Positions 1-9,209 of a stretch of 32,635 nucleotides of DNA are shown here, piece by piece; position 1 is the first letter of the stretch, and every line of letters begins with the position of its first letter. The stretch lies in assembly GCA_002455255.1 (NCBI GenBank), contig DKKL01000006.1:32337-64971 (forward strand). The letters run 5' to 3'. Source of the DNA: Candidatus Tepidiaquacellales bacterium UBA6667 (GTDB lineage: Bacteria > Bacteroidota > Ignavibacteria > Tepidaquicellales > Tepidaquicellaceae). The position numbers and the translations under genes are program-made. The notes beneath the pieces are model-generated. The model did not search any database and was not told the origin of the DNA. It saw nothing but the letters and a program-made list of their open reading frames with translations.

Positions 1-120
1 ATTAAAGCTGTGAATTGAGTTGTAAATTTTTTCCTCAGATTGACAGTCAGTAGTGAATGAGAAAATACAGTAAGCACTGATGATAAAGATTGCAATGAAA
101 GTCTTAATACTTGTAAACAT
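1..120 (-). CDS. N-terminus of an exported protein, cut by window edge
   Basis: The reverse strand is open from an ATG at 120 to the window edge, giving 40 residues without a stop. Residues 1-21 are a basic then hydrophobic stretch (MFTSIKTF followed by IAIFIISAYCIF), which looks like a Sec signal peptide. No convincing lipobox is visible. A strong Shine-Dalgarno sequence (AGGAGA) lies 7-8 bases before the ATG, which supports both the start and the reading frame. The gene is divergent from the T9SS protein that starts at 245, so the 121-244 gap should hold both promoters. The rest of the protein is outside the window and its function cannot be judged. Confidence 0.7.
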   Translation of the reverse strand, partial: MFTSIKTFIAIFIISAYCIFSFTTDCQSEEKIYNSIHSFN

Positions 121-244
121 TTTTTGTTTCTCCTGTTTTTTTATTTTCGAGTTCTTCGCTGAACTCTTATTACAAAAGTATTTTTAGACCTTACCTGAAA
201 CCTTACTGATTTTCTTACAAGATTTTTTAATCTAATTTATATCT

Positions 245-2455
245 ATGAATAAAATTATACTGAGCGTTATTTTTGTTTTGTTCTTAACCGGATTTAATTC
301 TCACTCCGGAAATTTCTGGACTATAAATCCTGTAAACTTGCCTTACACTTTAGCGACAAACCCAACAACGGGATTTACTTCTATAGCGGATACAAATAAG
401 TATTTAATTTTTCCGGGTGGATTGGCTAATGATTCGATTACGAGAAAAGTGATTCGGCTAAATATTAATACAAATGTTTTTGATACTTTACCTGCTTTAC
501 CCGATAGATTAATGAACGGGGCATCTTTCAAATGTGGTGATTCTATTTATTATGCGGGCGGATATAAACCCGGTTGGAGTGAAACAAAAGTGGGAACAAA
601 CGATACTCTGAACAAAATTGTTTTCCCTTCTTTAGACACAGGATACATTGCATCGAATTCGAGTAAAGTTTTCAGGACAACAAACAAAGGTTTAGACTGG
701 AGCAGTTTTGTTTTACCCGGAATTTCAAAAAAAGTAATTGATATAAAATTTTTAAATTCAAAAACAGGATTAGCATCAACTTCCGGTGATACATCTAAAA
801 TATTCAGAACTACAAATAGCGGTATTAACTGGGTAAGCACATATAATGATGCATTAAACAAAAATTATAATTCAATTTATTTTTTGAATGCTGTTACGGG
901 TTTTTCATCGGGCAGTTCAGGAACGATTTTAAAATCAGTTGATTCAGGAAAGACTTGGAGCTCAACAATTATTGATACCGTAAACTATTTATCAATAAGA
1001 TTTCAAACGGGTTCGTTTAACGGATATGCTTGCGGAACAAACGGAAAAATTGTAAAATCAACAAACACGGGAACAACATGGCTGAATGTATCTCCGGTGG
1101 GAAGTAACAGATTGAATTCTATTTATCCCGTAAGTGCAACGAAGGTTTTTTGTGTCGGTGATAACGGGATGATTTATTTTACATCTAACGGGGGGACAAA
1201 CTGGAGCTTGCAAGTCTCAGGTGTAACTTACAATTTAAATGATATTCAGTTTCTTGATTCAAATAATGGATGTATTACCGGAACAAACGGTACATATTTA
1301 TACACAACTAATAGCGGTATGAAATGGGAACGGCGTAGAGGTATATCTCCTGATGATTTAGTTTCAATCTCAACACCAATAAGAGATACGGTTAATTTTA
1401 TTTCTTCTTCAAAAGGAATAATTTTCAGAGATAACAATATAAAATTTGATTATCAGATTTCCAATAAAACTTATAAGCTAAGGATGGTTCCGCTTGAAGC
1501 AAGTTGGAGCGAAAGAGATACTTTGCCTAAGCCACTTGCCGAGATTTATAATTCTTCAACAAGTACACTTAATAAATTTGGATTTATAGCCGGAGGAATA
1601 ACAACAAACAATATTTTTTCATCATCATTATATTTTTATAATTCATTTACGATGAAATGGCTTACATCAGTTTCATTGTTAGATTCTTCTTCAATTGGTT
1701 CACTCGTAGCGGTATCTGATTCAGTAATTATATATACCGGCGGGAAAGAAAGGGATTCTGCAAAGAATAAAACATACAAAGGAAAAATTACATATACTCC
1801 GGCAAGTATTTCATCAATTGTTTGGACTGAAGGTCCATTGTATCCCGGAGGTCCGACATTCGGGCATAGCGGAGTTGGGTTTAAAAATACCGGATACGCT
1901 TTATATGCAGGAGGTAACAATACCGTTCATCATGACGATCCTTTTTCAAAAGCATTTGTTTATAATTATAATCAAGATTATTATTTTGAGATAACTGATT
2001 TATCAAAACCAATTTGCCACACGGGGGTTGATAATATTTTTCTATCAGGTGGAGGTTTTGATAATCTTGGAGTTTTTCCGGTTAAAGTTTATGCTGCAGG
2101 CGGAATGACGGGAGATAATTACAGACTAACCGATACAATTCAGGTATATCAGAATGATGACATTACAAATATAATAAATGAGACGGTTGTAAATAATTTT
2201 TATTTATATCAAAATTATCCAAATCCGTTTAATCCTGTTACAAAAATAAGATTTAATTTGAACAAGAGAGAATTTATTTCTTTAAAAATATATGATATAG
2301 CGGGAAGGGTAATAAATGATTTATTTAGCGGAGTTCAAAATCCCGGAAGTTATGAGTATGAATTTAATGGAGTGAGTTTAGCTACTGGAATTTATTTTTA
2401 TAAATTGGAATCTAATTCATTTCGTAATACAAAGAAGATGGTTTTGATTAAATAA
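245..2455 (+). CDS. T9SS cargo protein with YCF48 and kelch-like propeller repeats
   Basis: The product is a secreted 736-residue protein with an N-terminal signal peptide (about residues 1-21). Residues 46-112 resemble kelch repeats (PGG and YAGG strands). Residues about 118-360 hold six repeats of roughly 40 residues of YCF48/BNR type, recognisable by TTNxGxxW motifs. From about 405 to 640 kelch-like repeats resume (FIAGG, IIYTGG, YAGG, YAAGG). The last 85 residues are a type A T9SS C-terminal domain with the NYPNPFNP linker and the ending KKMVLIK. Such proteins are exported across the outer membrane and anchored or released after domain cleavage; the substrate is unknown. No Shine-Dalgarno sequence is visible. 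The gene ends at a bidirectional terminator. The domain family calls come from repeat motifs only. Confidence 0.9.
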   Translation: MNKIILSVIFVLFLTGFNSHSGNFWTINPVNLPYTLATNPTTGFTSIADTNKYLIFPGGLANDSITRKVIRLNINTNVFDTLPALPDRLMNGASFKCGDSIYYAGGYKPGWSETKVGTNDTLNKIVFPSLDTGYIASNSSKVFRTTNKGLDWSSFVLPGISKKVIDIKFLNSKTGLASTSGDTSKIFRTTNSGINWVSTYNDALNKNYNSIYFLNAVTGFSSGSSGTILKSVDSGKTWSSTIIDTVNYLSIRFQTGSFNGYACGTNGKIVKSTNTGTTWLNVSPVGSNRLNSIYPVSATKVFCVGDNGMIYFTSNGGTNWSLQVSGVTYNLNDIQFLDSNNGCITGTNGTYLYTTNSGMKWERRRGISPDDLVSISTPIRDTVNFISSSKGIIFRDNNIKFDYQISNKTYKLRMVPLEASWSERDTLPKPLAEIYNSSTSTLNKFGFIAGGITTNNIFSSSLYFYNSFTMKWLTSVSLLDSSSIGSLVAVSDSVIIYTGGKERDSAKNKTYKGKITYTPASISSIVWTEGPLYPGGPTFGHSGVGFKNTGYALYAGGNNTVHHDDPFSKAFVYNYNQDYYFEITDLSKPICHTGVDNIFLSGGGFDNLGVFPVKVYAAGGMTGDNYRLTDTIQVYQNDDITNIINETVVNNFYLYQNYPNPFNPVTKIRFNLNKREFISLKIYDIAGRVINDLFSGVQNPGSYEYEFNGVSLATGIYFYKLESNSFRNTKKMVLIK

Positions 2456-2487
2456 AAAAAAATCAGGGTTTTGCCCTGATTTTTTTA
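2456..2487. terminator. Bidirectional intrinsic terminator between convergent T9SS genes
   Basis: An 8-bp stem AATCAGGG (2461-2468) pairs with CCCTGATT (2474-2481) around a 5-base loop. It is flanked by a run of A on the left and T on the right, so it reads as a rho-independent terminator on both strands. It serves the plus gene ending at 2455 and the minus gene ending at 2512. Confidence 0.9.
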
Positions 2488-2511
2488 TGCTTTACTTAGT
2501 GATATACAGAT

Positions 2512-3930
2512 TTATTTTACAAGCATCATTCTCTTGGTTTCTGAGAAATTTCCGTAAGTTAATTTATAAAAGTAAATTCCGGAAGAAATATCATTACCGT
2601 TAAACTTAACCGAATATCTACCTTGTGACATATTTTGGTTTACCAATGTTTTAATTAATTTTCCTGATAAATCATAAACACTCATATTTACACTTTCATT
2701 ATTCAATCCGTTTGGAATTGAAAACTCAATGGTAGTCTCAGGATTAAACGGGTTCGGATAATTTTGAGATAAATCAAATGACTCCGCAACAGAACTTATA
2801 TTATTTATATTAACAGTGTTACCAATTTTTAAAACATACATTCCTGTATTCATATCAGAAACAACAATTTTACCCGATGGAAATTTATAAACACCCCACG
2901 CTCCCGCAAATGTATTTCCGTTAGCCCCGGGATATGTATCATACCAGGCAATTTCAACCGGCTCTTCCGGATTTGTTATATCCAATACTCTAACTCCTGC
3001 GTTGTAATGAGATATGTATGCCGTGTCTCCGACTATTTCAATATTATGAACTATTGTATTTGTAATACCTTGTGGCTGCCAGCTTCTTATAAAAGTGATG
3101 TTGGATAAATTTTGTTTATTCCAAATTTTTAATCTTCCGGGTGGATTTGTAGTTTCATCTGTAGTGAAAATATATTTTCCGTCTTTTGTTACTGCACTGT
3201 TTTGTGTAAATGGATTTGGAGATGTAAGAAAAAATCCAAGCTGTTTTAATGTATCTTTGTTGCTGACATCAAACATCATTAGTTTTCCAGTGTTTATATT
3301 TGAAGCATATAAAGTATCATTTATAACTCTGCTGTCATGAACATATTCCGTATTATAACTTCCCTTTCTAACTGGGGCAAGCGGATTTGTTAAATCTAAA
3401 ATTACAGTTCCCTGTCCGAAAGACGAATTTCCTCCGTTAATATATAAATATGGTCCTGTTTGTGAAATCGTATGTGAACTTCTATAATTAGGAAGTACAA
3501 ATTTTCCTCTGAAAAAAACCGTATCAGGTAATTGAGATAAATCATAAATTTCTATTCCGCTGGTATCAGCTTCAGAAACAACATATAAATAATTCTGATA
3601 AACTTTTAACTCCCTCCAGAGATTTCCCTGATTTGGGTTTGAGAAATTAATTGTGTGAGGGTTAAAATATACTTCTCTGATATTTGCACTATCCGTAATA
3701 TCAACAATCTGAGTTCCAATTACACAACCCATAATTGCATATTCCCTTCCGTTAGGTGCAACATAACCCCATATACCGGAATAATGCCAAGGAGGAGTAA
3801 CAGGTCCGGGAGGCACTCTTCGTGTATCAATATTTTTTAGAACATACATATTAAAATTACCTAATTGGGGAAACGCGTCTTTGAATGTCAAAGCAAAAAC
3901 GAGAAATAATAACGGAATGAGTTTTTTCAT
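2512..3930 (-). CDS. Choice-of-anchor B family (LVIVD repeat) T9SS cargo protein
   Basis: The product has 472 residues, with a signal peptide at residues 1-21 (MKKLIPLLFLVFALTF, cleavage near AFPQ). The body (about 45-370) carries LVIVD-type beta-propeller repeats such as GTQIVDITD, IEIYDLSQL, VILDLTNPL and VRVLDITNP, together with the early motif WGYVAPNGREYAIMG. This matches the choice-of-anchor B family of surface proteins. Residues about 388-472 form a T9SS sorting domain with NYPNPFNPET and the ending KRMMLVK. The likely role is a cell-surface or secreted propeller protein of unknown ligand. It is divergent from the 4106 gene across a 175-bp AT-rich gap in which no convincing promoter motif was identified. 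Confidence 0.9.
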   Translation of the reverse strand: MKKLIPLLFLVFALTFKDAFPQLGNFNMYVLKNIDTRRVPPGPVTPPWHYSGIWGYVAPNGREYAIMGCVIGTQIVDITDSANIREVYFNPHTINFSNPNQGNLWRELKVYQNYLYVVSEADTSGIEIYDLSQLPDTVFFRGKFVLPNYRSSHTISQTGPYLYINGGNSSFGQGTVILDLTNPLAPVRKGSYNTEYVHDSRVINDTLYASNINTGKLMMFDVSNKDTLKQLGFFLTSPNPFTQNSAVTKDGKYIFTTDETTNPPGRLKIWNKQNLSNITFIRSWQPQGITNTIVHNIEIVGDTAYISHYNAGVRVLDITNPEEPVEIAWYDTYPGANGNTFAGAWGVYKFPSGKIVVSDMNTGMYVLKIGNTVNINNISSVAESFDLSQNYPNPFNPETTIEFSIPNGLNNESVNMSVYDLSGKLIKTLVNQNMSQGRYSVKFNGNDISSGIYFYKLTYGNFSETKRMMLVK

Positions 3931-4105
3931 TTGAAGATTTTTTGTTTAAACATATTATTTAGACGAATTTAATGAATTGAGGTTTCAAAAAACAATCAAT
4001 TCCACGGGTAATTCATATATTTCTATTCTAAACTCCTAATTTTATTCATATTTTTCCACATTTGAATTGATTAATTTTAATAATAATAAAATTTAATTTT
4101 AATTA

Positions 4106-4480
4106 ATGAATACACAAGAATATTTAGAAGGGCTTGGTGCCACAATAGACGCAAAAGATTCAGTTGGTTTTGCAAATTACATTACAGAAAACGGTTCATT
4201 CAGATTTGGTAATTGGCCGGCAGTAGTTGGAAGAGAAAATATAACAAACGCAGTTTCGGAATTTTTTAAATCAATAACTTCATCCAAACATAAAGTTTTA
4301 AAATACTGGAAGGATGATAATTCAATTGTCTGGCAAGGAGAAGTTTTATATACACGACTTGACGGAAATCAGGTATCGGTTAATTTTGTAAATATTTTTA
4401 ATATGGATGGTGAAATGATTAAAGATTATTTGATATATATAGATAACAGTCCATTATATGCCGATATGGCAACTGCATAA
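4106..4480 (+). CDS. SnoaL-like / NTF2-fold family protein
   Basis: The product is 124 residues, the usual size of a single SnoaL/NTF2-like domain. The order of elements fits the fold: an N-terminal helix (EYLEGLGATIDAKDS), the FANYITENGSFRFGNW strand-turn segment, a VGRENITNAVSEFF helix, and long C-terminal strands ending in KDYLIYIDNSPLY. Members of this fold act as small-molecule isomerases, hydrolases or binding proteins, and the substrate cannot be inferred here. There is no signal peptide, so it is probably cytoplasmic. It leads a run of closely spaced plus-strand genes; the next gene starts 10 bases after its stop. No Shine-Dalgarno sequence is visible. Confidence 0.75.
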   Translation: MNTQEYLEGLGATIDAKDSVGFANYITENGSFRFGNWPAVVGRENITNAVSEFFKSITSSKHKVLKYWKDDNSIVWQGEVLYTRLDGNQVSVNFVNIFNMDGEMIKDYLIYIDNSPLYADMATA

Positions 4481-4490
4481 AATAAATTTT

Positions 4491-6203
4491 ATGAAAATTA
4501 TTTTTAATATAATATTTGCATTTATATTTATAAACACCTCATTCACTCAGTGGTCTGCAAATACTTCCGTTAATAACATGGTTGTAAATGCCGGTGGAAA
4601 TCAACTTGGAGTGAAAACGATTACTGATGGTGATTTCGGAATAATAATGGTGTGGGAAGATCAAAGAAACGGCGGTTCTTCAAACAGGGATGTATATGCT
4701 CAGAGAATCGATAAATTCGGTGTTAAACAATGGGGAGATTCTAACGGTTTACCAATTGCCATAAAACCTGTTACTGAAAGATATTATGATATATGCACTG
4801 ACGGAAAAGGAGGTGCAATAATTCTGTGGGATGATAATCCCCTGCCAACTGTTACATATCTAAAAGGACAAAGAATTTCAAAAACCGGTCAGAAACTTTG
4901 GAGCGATACAGGAAAAGTAATTGCGTACGACGGCTTCAGACAAAGCGGAGCAAAAATAATTTCTGATGGAGCAGGCGGATGTTTTGTAGCATATCAATCG
5001 AGCGAATTAAATTCATCTGATTTTGATTTAAAAGCGAACAGGTTAGATTCAAATGGTAATAAATTGTGGGGGACGGGTGTTTGGTTTTGTCAGCTTGATG
5101 GAAATCAATATGATTTAGTTGCGATTAAAACTTCTGATAATAATTATGTTGTAAGCTGGAGAGACGGGAGAACTGGTAAAGTAACCGAGCTTGACATATT
5201 TGCACAGAAAATAAGTTCAACCGGAACAGTTATGTGGACACCGAACGGAATAACAGTTTGCAATGCAAGATTTACTCAAGAGTATCAGGATATGTATCCT
5301 GATAACTCCGGTGGTTTTTATATTGCCTGGTGTGACAGAAGAGATTCAATACAGATAGATATATATGCTCAGAGATTTCGGGCAAACGGAACTAATGTAT
5401 TCACTGCTAACGGAATACCTTTATGCTTATCACCTGAAAGTCAGTTCAGACCTTACTTCACAACCGATATGAAAGGTGGAGTAATTTGCACATGGAATGA
5501 TTTCCGAAACGGACCAAGTGCACCTTTTAATATTGATATATATGCACAAAGAATTGATTCAAATGGAGTTATGAAATGGGTTGCAAACGGGGTTCAGGTT
5601 TGCAATGCTCCGCTATCACAAAATAATCAGTCAATACTATCAGATGGAAATTATGGAGCGGTGATTGCCTGGGATGACAGAAGAAACGGAACATCGGTGT
5701 ATGAAGTTTATGCACAGAGAATTGACTCATCAGGAAATTTGCTTTGGGATACGACAGATGTTTTAGTTTCAAATGCACCGGGAAATCAATACCGTCCGCT
5801 TGGTGTAGTTTCAAACAACGGTTTTATTTTTTCTTTTGAAGATACAAGACAGGGATTAAGCAACTATGATATATATGCAATGAAAATCACTTTAAACGGA
5901 ACGCTTGTGAATATTACTAAGAATGAATACATCAATCCCGAAGGTTACAAACTTTCTCAAAACTATCCAAATCCATTTAACCCTGAAACGAAAATAGAAT
6001 TTTCAATACCGGTTGATGAATTTGTAGAATTAATTATTTTTGATATTACAGGAAAGCAAGTGGTTAAACTTTTAAGCCAAAATTTCAGTTCAGGAAATTA
6101 CACTGTAAATTTCAGAGCAAACAATTTATCTTCTGGGGTTTACTTTTATACATTAAAAACAAAAAACATTTCACTATCTAAAAAATTCACCTTAATAAAA
6201 TGA
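4491..6203 (+). CDS. T9SS cargo protein with eight propeller-like repeats
   Basis: The ATG at 4491 is preferred over an in-frame ATG at 4458. The later start puts a clean signal peptide (MKIIFNIIFAFIFINTSFTQ) at the N-terminus and removes the overlap with the SnoaL-like gene. The mature protein has eight repeats of about 50-55 residues with the pattern GG.I.W.D.RNG followed by DIYAQRID.NG and a W. This suggests a single large beta-propeller. Residues about 488-570 are a T9SS sorting domain (NYPNPFNPET, ending KKFTLIK). The stop overlaps the next start by four bases (ATGA), so translation is probably coupled to the M28 peptidase. The ligand or activity is unknown. Confidence 0.88.
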   Translation: MKIIFNIIFAFIFINTSFTQWSANTSVNNMVVNAGGNQLGVKTITDGDFGIIMVWEDQRNGGSSNRDVYAQRIDKFGVKQWGDSNGLPIAIKPVTERYYDICTDGKGGAIILWDDNPLPTVTYLKGQRISKTGQKLWSDTGKVIAYDGFRQSGAKIISDGAGGCFVAYQSSELNSSDFDLKANRLDSNGNKLWGTGVWFCQLDGNQYDLVAIKTSDNNYVVSWRDGRTGKVTELDIFAQKISSTGTVMWTPNGITVCNARFTQEYQDMYPDNSGGFYIAWCDRRDSIQIDIYAQRFRANGTNVFTANGIPLCLSPESQFRPYFTTDMKGGVICTWNDFRNGPSAPFNIDIYAQRIDSNGVMKWVANGVQVCNAPLSQNNQSILSDGNYGAVIAWDDRRNGTSVYEVYAQRIDSSGNLLWDTTDVLVSNAPGNQYRPLGVVSNNGFIFSFEDTRQGLSNYDIYAMKITLNGTLVNITKNEYINPEGYKLSQNYPNPFNPETKIEFSIPVDEFVELIIFDITGKQVVKLLSQNFSSGNYTVNFRANNLSSGVYFYTLKTKNISLSKKFTLIK

Positions 6204-8011
6204 TAAAAAAATATTTCCTTTTTCTTTTAATACCGATTTTTGCATTTGGAATAAACTCAAACGAGCCTGAGATAACAGAGTCAGAGCTTAAAGAATATGT
6301 AAAAGTTCTTTCAGATTCCTCAATGGCAGGAAGATTTCCCGGTACTGAGGGCGACAGTGCATCGAGATATTTCATAGCAAATGAATTTAAAAAATTTGGC
6401 GTTGAGCCGGCAGGAACAAGAGGTTATTTTCAGGATTTTGAAATGTCAACAAAACTCGATATTTCAGATGCCAATAAATTTGAATTAACTAATGGGAAAG
6501 CAATTTTACAATTGAAATTAAGACAAGATTTTGTTCCTTATGGCTTTAGCGGTGCCGGAACGGCTAAAGGAAATTTAATTTTCGTCGGATACGGGATAAA
6601 TGCTCCGGAACTAAACTATGATGATTTTAAAGATACACTCGGAAATAAAATAGATTTAAAAGATAAAATTCTTGTAATGTTCAGACAAGGACCTGACCAT
6701 TTAAATCCTCACGGAAATCCATTTGAAAAATATGAAGATGCAAGAAACAAAACATTAATACCGAGAGATGAAGGAGCAGCAGGAATTATATTTGTAAACG
6801 GTTCGGAGTATGATTTAAATGACAGACTCACGAGAGTAAGATATGATGCGGTAATGGGCAATCAGGGAATTCCTGTTGTTCAGATAAAAAGAAGTTATCT
6901 TGAAGATATAATGTCGGCAGCCGGATATAATTTAACTGATATTCAGAAAAAAATTAATAATGAAAACAAACCTTATTCATTTGAAATACCTATGGCAAGT
7001 GTTGAATTTACTACTGAGCTAAAGCCAACCGTTATAGGTACAACAAATATTCTCGGTATGATTGAAGGAAGCGATCCCGTTTTGAAAAATGAAGTAATCG
7101 TAATTGGTGCTCACTATGATCATGTCGGATATGGAACATATGGTTCTTTATACAGTGGAACTGAAACATTGATACACTATGGTGCTGATGATAATGCTTC
7201 CGGAACTGCAGGAGTTATTGAAATTGCAAAAAAAATGTCTGAGAACAGAAAAGATTTAAAAAGAAGTGTATTGTTTATGCTGTTCGGTGGTGAAGAAGCA
7301 GGGTTGCTCGGGTCTGCATATTTCACGAAATCACCTCATTTTAAAAATTTCAACATTGTTGCAATGTTAAATATGGATATGATAGGAAGGTTAAGAGAGA
7401 AACTTGAAATATACGGAACAGGGACATCATCATCTTGGGAGAATTTACTTTCTTCAAAGAATACTAATTATAATTTTGAATTTAAATTTGTACCGGATGG
7501 ATTTGGTCCGTCTGACCATTCAAGTTTTTATGCGAAACAAATTCCTGTATTACATTTCTTCACAGGTACACACGAAGATTATCACAGACCATCCGATACT
7601 TGGGAAAAGGTTAACTATGCAGGGCAGGCAAAAGTTGTGAATCTTGTGTATGATGTAGCGATGGAGCTTGCAAGTGCGAATGAAAAAATTAATTATACAG
7701 CAGTTGTTAAAAAAGAAGAAAATACTAATATGACTTCCGGTCCAATGAAAGTAACAGTAGGCACAATACCCGATTATAGTTATAGCGGTGAAGGTGTGAA
7801 AGTAACGGGAGTAAGAGCGGGCACTCCGGGAGAAAAAGGTGGAATGCTTGCAGGTGATGTGATTGTAAAATTTGGTGAACACAGCATTAAAACGATTTAT
7901 GATTATACTAATATTCTGGGGAAATTCAATCCGGGTGATGTAGTAGATGTTATAGTGAAACGGGGTGATGCAGATGTAAAACTGACTCTAACACTCGAAG
8001 GCAGAAAATAA
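6200..8011 (+). CDS. M28 family zinc peptidase with PA and PDZ domains
   Basis: The 603-residue protein begins with a signal peptide (MIKKYFLFLLIPIFAFG). An M28 catalytic domain is split by a PA-like insert (about residues 100-270). The co-catalytic zinc site is complete: GAHYDHVG (His305, Asp307), GADDNASG (bridging Asp331), GGEEAGLLGS (general base Glu365, ligand Glu366), NMDMIG (Asp393) and DYHRPSDTW (His462). Residues about 510-600 form a PDZ domain (GVKVTGVRAGTPGEKGG, GDVIVKFG). The family are metallo-aminopeptidases or carboxypeptidases of the periplasm or cell surface that remove terminal residues from peptides. It lacks a T9SS tail, so it probably stays in the periplasm. It is translationally coupled to the T9SS protein before it, and a toxin-antitoxin pair follows after one base. 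Confidence 0.95.
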   Translation: MIKKYFLFLLIPIFAFGINSNEPEITESELKEYVKVLSDSSMAGRFPGTEGDSASRYFIANEFKKFGVEPAGTRGYFQDFEMSTKLDISDANKFELTNGKAILQLKLRQDFVPYGFSGAGTAKGNLIFVGYGINAPELNYDDFKDTLGNKIDLKDKILVMFRQGPDHLNPHGNPFEKYEDARNKTLIPRDEGAAGIIFVNGSEYDLNDRLTRVRYDAVMGNQGIPVVQIKRSYLEDIMSAAGYNLTDIQKKINNENKPYSFEIPMASVEFTTELKPTVIGTTNILGMIEGSDPVLKNEVIVIGAHYDHVGYGTYGSLYSGTETLIHYGADDNASGTAGVIEIAKKMSENRKDLKRSVLFMLFGGEEAGLLGSAYFTKSPHFKNFNIVAMLNMDMIGRLREKLEIYGTGTSSSWENLLSSKNTNYNFEFKFVPDGFGPSDHSSFYAKQIPVLHFFTGTHEDYHRPSDTWEKVNYAGQAKVVNLVYDVAMELASANEKINYTAVVKKEENTNMTSGPMKVTVGTIPDYSYSGEGVKVTGVRAGTPGEKGGMLAGDVIVKFGEHSIKTIYDYTNILGKFNPGDVVDVIVKRGDADVKLTLTLEGRK

Positions 8012-8012
8012 T

Positions 8013-8249
8013 ATGTTACCTGAATCATTCAGAAAATATTTTTGGGATACAGATTTTAATAAATTATCTTGGGAAGAATTTCCTGAGTATATTACAAAAA
8101 GATTGTTAATGTTTGGGAACGATGAGGCAGAAAAATATATAAAAAGTAAATTAACATCTAAAGAAATATTAGATATACTTTCCAACTCACGGGAAGTGGA
8201 TAAAAAAACCTTGAATTACTGGAAATTTGTTGTTGAGTGTGGAAAATGA
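8013..8249 (+). CDS. Putative antitoxin, DUF6922-like, partner of AbiEii toxin
   Basis: The product has 78 residues. The start LPESFRKYFWDTDFNKLSWEE and the segment ITKRLLMFGNDEAEKYI resemble the small DUF6922-type proteins that commonly precede AbiEii nucleotidyltransferase toxins in Bacteroidota. This assignment is from memory of the motif and has not been searched. It is likely cytoplasmic and would neutralise the downstream toxin, though by protein binding or another mechanism is unknown. The ATG lies one base after the M28 stop codon. The stop codon overlaps the toxin start by four bases (ATGA), the layout expected of a co-regulated toxin-antitoxin pair. Confidence 0.72.
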   Translation: MLPESFRKYFWDTDFNKLSWEEFPEYITKRLLMFGNDEAEKYIKSKLTSKEILDILSNSREVDKKTLNYWKFVVECGK

Positions 8250-8866
8250 ACTTACATTTTAACATATTACCCGAAATTCAAAAACAACTTTTTCAGAAAT
8301 TTTCAAAGTTAGAATTTCTTATTGATTATTACCTCGCGGGTGGAACTGCTTTAGCTCTTCAAATTGGTCATAGAAAGTCAATAGATTTTGATTTTTTTTC
8401 TCAAAAAGATATTAACCTTTTTAATTTAAAAAATAGCTTACAAATATTTTCGGGTTATGAAATAATAGATGAAAGTAAAAATACTTTATATGTAAATATT
8501 AATGGTGTGAAAACAAGTTTCATTTCTTATTCTTATCCTATGATAAGCAATTTGCTTACTTTCGAAAAAATGTTTTTTGCTGACATTTTAGATATTGGTT
8601 GTATGAAACTATCGTCCATTATTGGCAGAGGGTTAAAAAGGGATTTTATTGATTTATATTTTATATTAAAACAAATTGATTTTGATTTTCTACTTGAGAA
8701 ATTTTATACCAAATATGAGGAAAATGGAAATAATATTTATAACTTAAAAAAATCAATTGTTAATTTTGATGATGCGGATAATGAACCTATGCCTGATATG
8801 ATTATAAAAACAAATTGGAATGAGGTTAAGAGTTTTTTTAGAAAATATGTTAACAGAATAATTTAA
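8246..8866 (+). CDS. AbiEii/AbiGii-family nucleotidyltransferase toxin
   Basis: The start is set at ATG 8246, which overlaps the antitoxin stop (ATGA). An in-frame GTG at 8237 would only add three residues. The 206-residue protein carries the hallmark of this DNA polymerase beta-type nucleotidyltransferase family: the AGGTALALQIGHRKSIDFDFF segment, with GG at residues 32-33 and catalytic Asp47 and Asp49. A C-terminal helical part includes KRDFIDLYFILK, also typical. Family members transfer nucleotides to RNA, including tRNA 3' ends in characterised cases, and stop growth or abort phage infection. The target here is not known. The gene is AT-rich like its partner and unlike the M28 gene in function, which suggests an acquired module. 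Confidence 0.88.
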   Translation: MNLHFNILPEIQKQLFQKFSKLEFLIDYYLAGGTALALQIGHRKSIDFDFFSQKDINLFNLKNSLQIFSGYEIIDESKNTLYVNINGVKTSFISYSYPMISNLLTFEKMFFADILDIGCMKLSSIIGRGLKRDFIDLYFILKQIDFDFLLEKFYTKYEENGNNIYNLKKSIVNFDDADNEPMPDMIIKTNWNEVKSFFRKYVNRII

Positions 8867-8879
8867 TTATAAGTTTTTC

Positions 8880-9170
8880 TCAATTTTCTTTTAAATCATA
8901 AATTGTCATTTTTACTCCTTCGGGGAATAATGGATAGGCAAACTGCATAAACTCAAGTATATGATCTTGTTTCAGGTGTGTATTCAATGACTCCTCATCT
9001 GCCCAATGCTCAATAATTATTATATCATTTAATTCAAGCGGGTTAAAATAAAATTCATATCGCAGACAACCGGATTCTTTTTTAACAATTTTAGAAAGTT
9101 TATGAATTCCTTCTAAAAATTCATCTCTTCTTCCGGGTTTTATTTTTCCTTTAACGATAACCTGTTTCAT
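8880..9170 (-). CDS. ABM-domain (YgiN-like) monooxygenase family protein
   Basis: The 96-residue protein matches a single antibiotic biosynthesis monooxygenase (ABM) domain, a dimeric ferredoxin-like fold. The signature order is visible: KGKIKPGRRDEFLEGI, ESGCLRYEFYFNP, IIIEHWADEESLNTHLKQDH. Relatives oxidise quinones or polyketides without cofactors, while others have no known activity, so the substrate is unassigned. It lies just downstream of nuoF on the same strand. However, a terminator sits 14 bases before its start codon, leaving little room for a private promoter. It therefore depends on read-through or on a promoter inside nuoF. No Shine-Dalgarno sequence is seen. Confidence 0.85.
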   Translation of the reverse strand: MKQVIVKGKIKPGRRDEFLEGIHKLSKIVKKESGCLRYEFYFNPLELNDIIIIEHWADEESLNTHLKQDHILEFMQFAYPLFPEGVKMTIYDLKEN

Positions 9171-9183
9171 AATTTTTTAAGTT

Positions 9184-9209
9184 AAAAAAAAACCGCATTT
9201 CTGCGGTTT
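9184..9209 (-). terminator. Intrinsic terminator after nuoF
   Basis: On the minus strand the arm AAACCGCA pairs with TGCGGTTT (positions 9190-9197 and 9202-9209) around a GAAA loop, a stable tetraloop. A run of nine T follows. It lies 14 bases after the nuoF stop and just before the ABM gene start. Confidence 0.88.

Noticed and set aside
550..1920. Antisense reading frames of 60-100 codons opposite the YCF48/kelch gene
   Set aside because: They lie wholly within a convincing repeat-protein gene, have no ribosome binding site, and their composition reflects the opposite strand.
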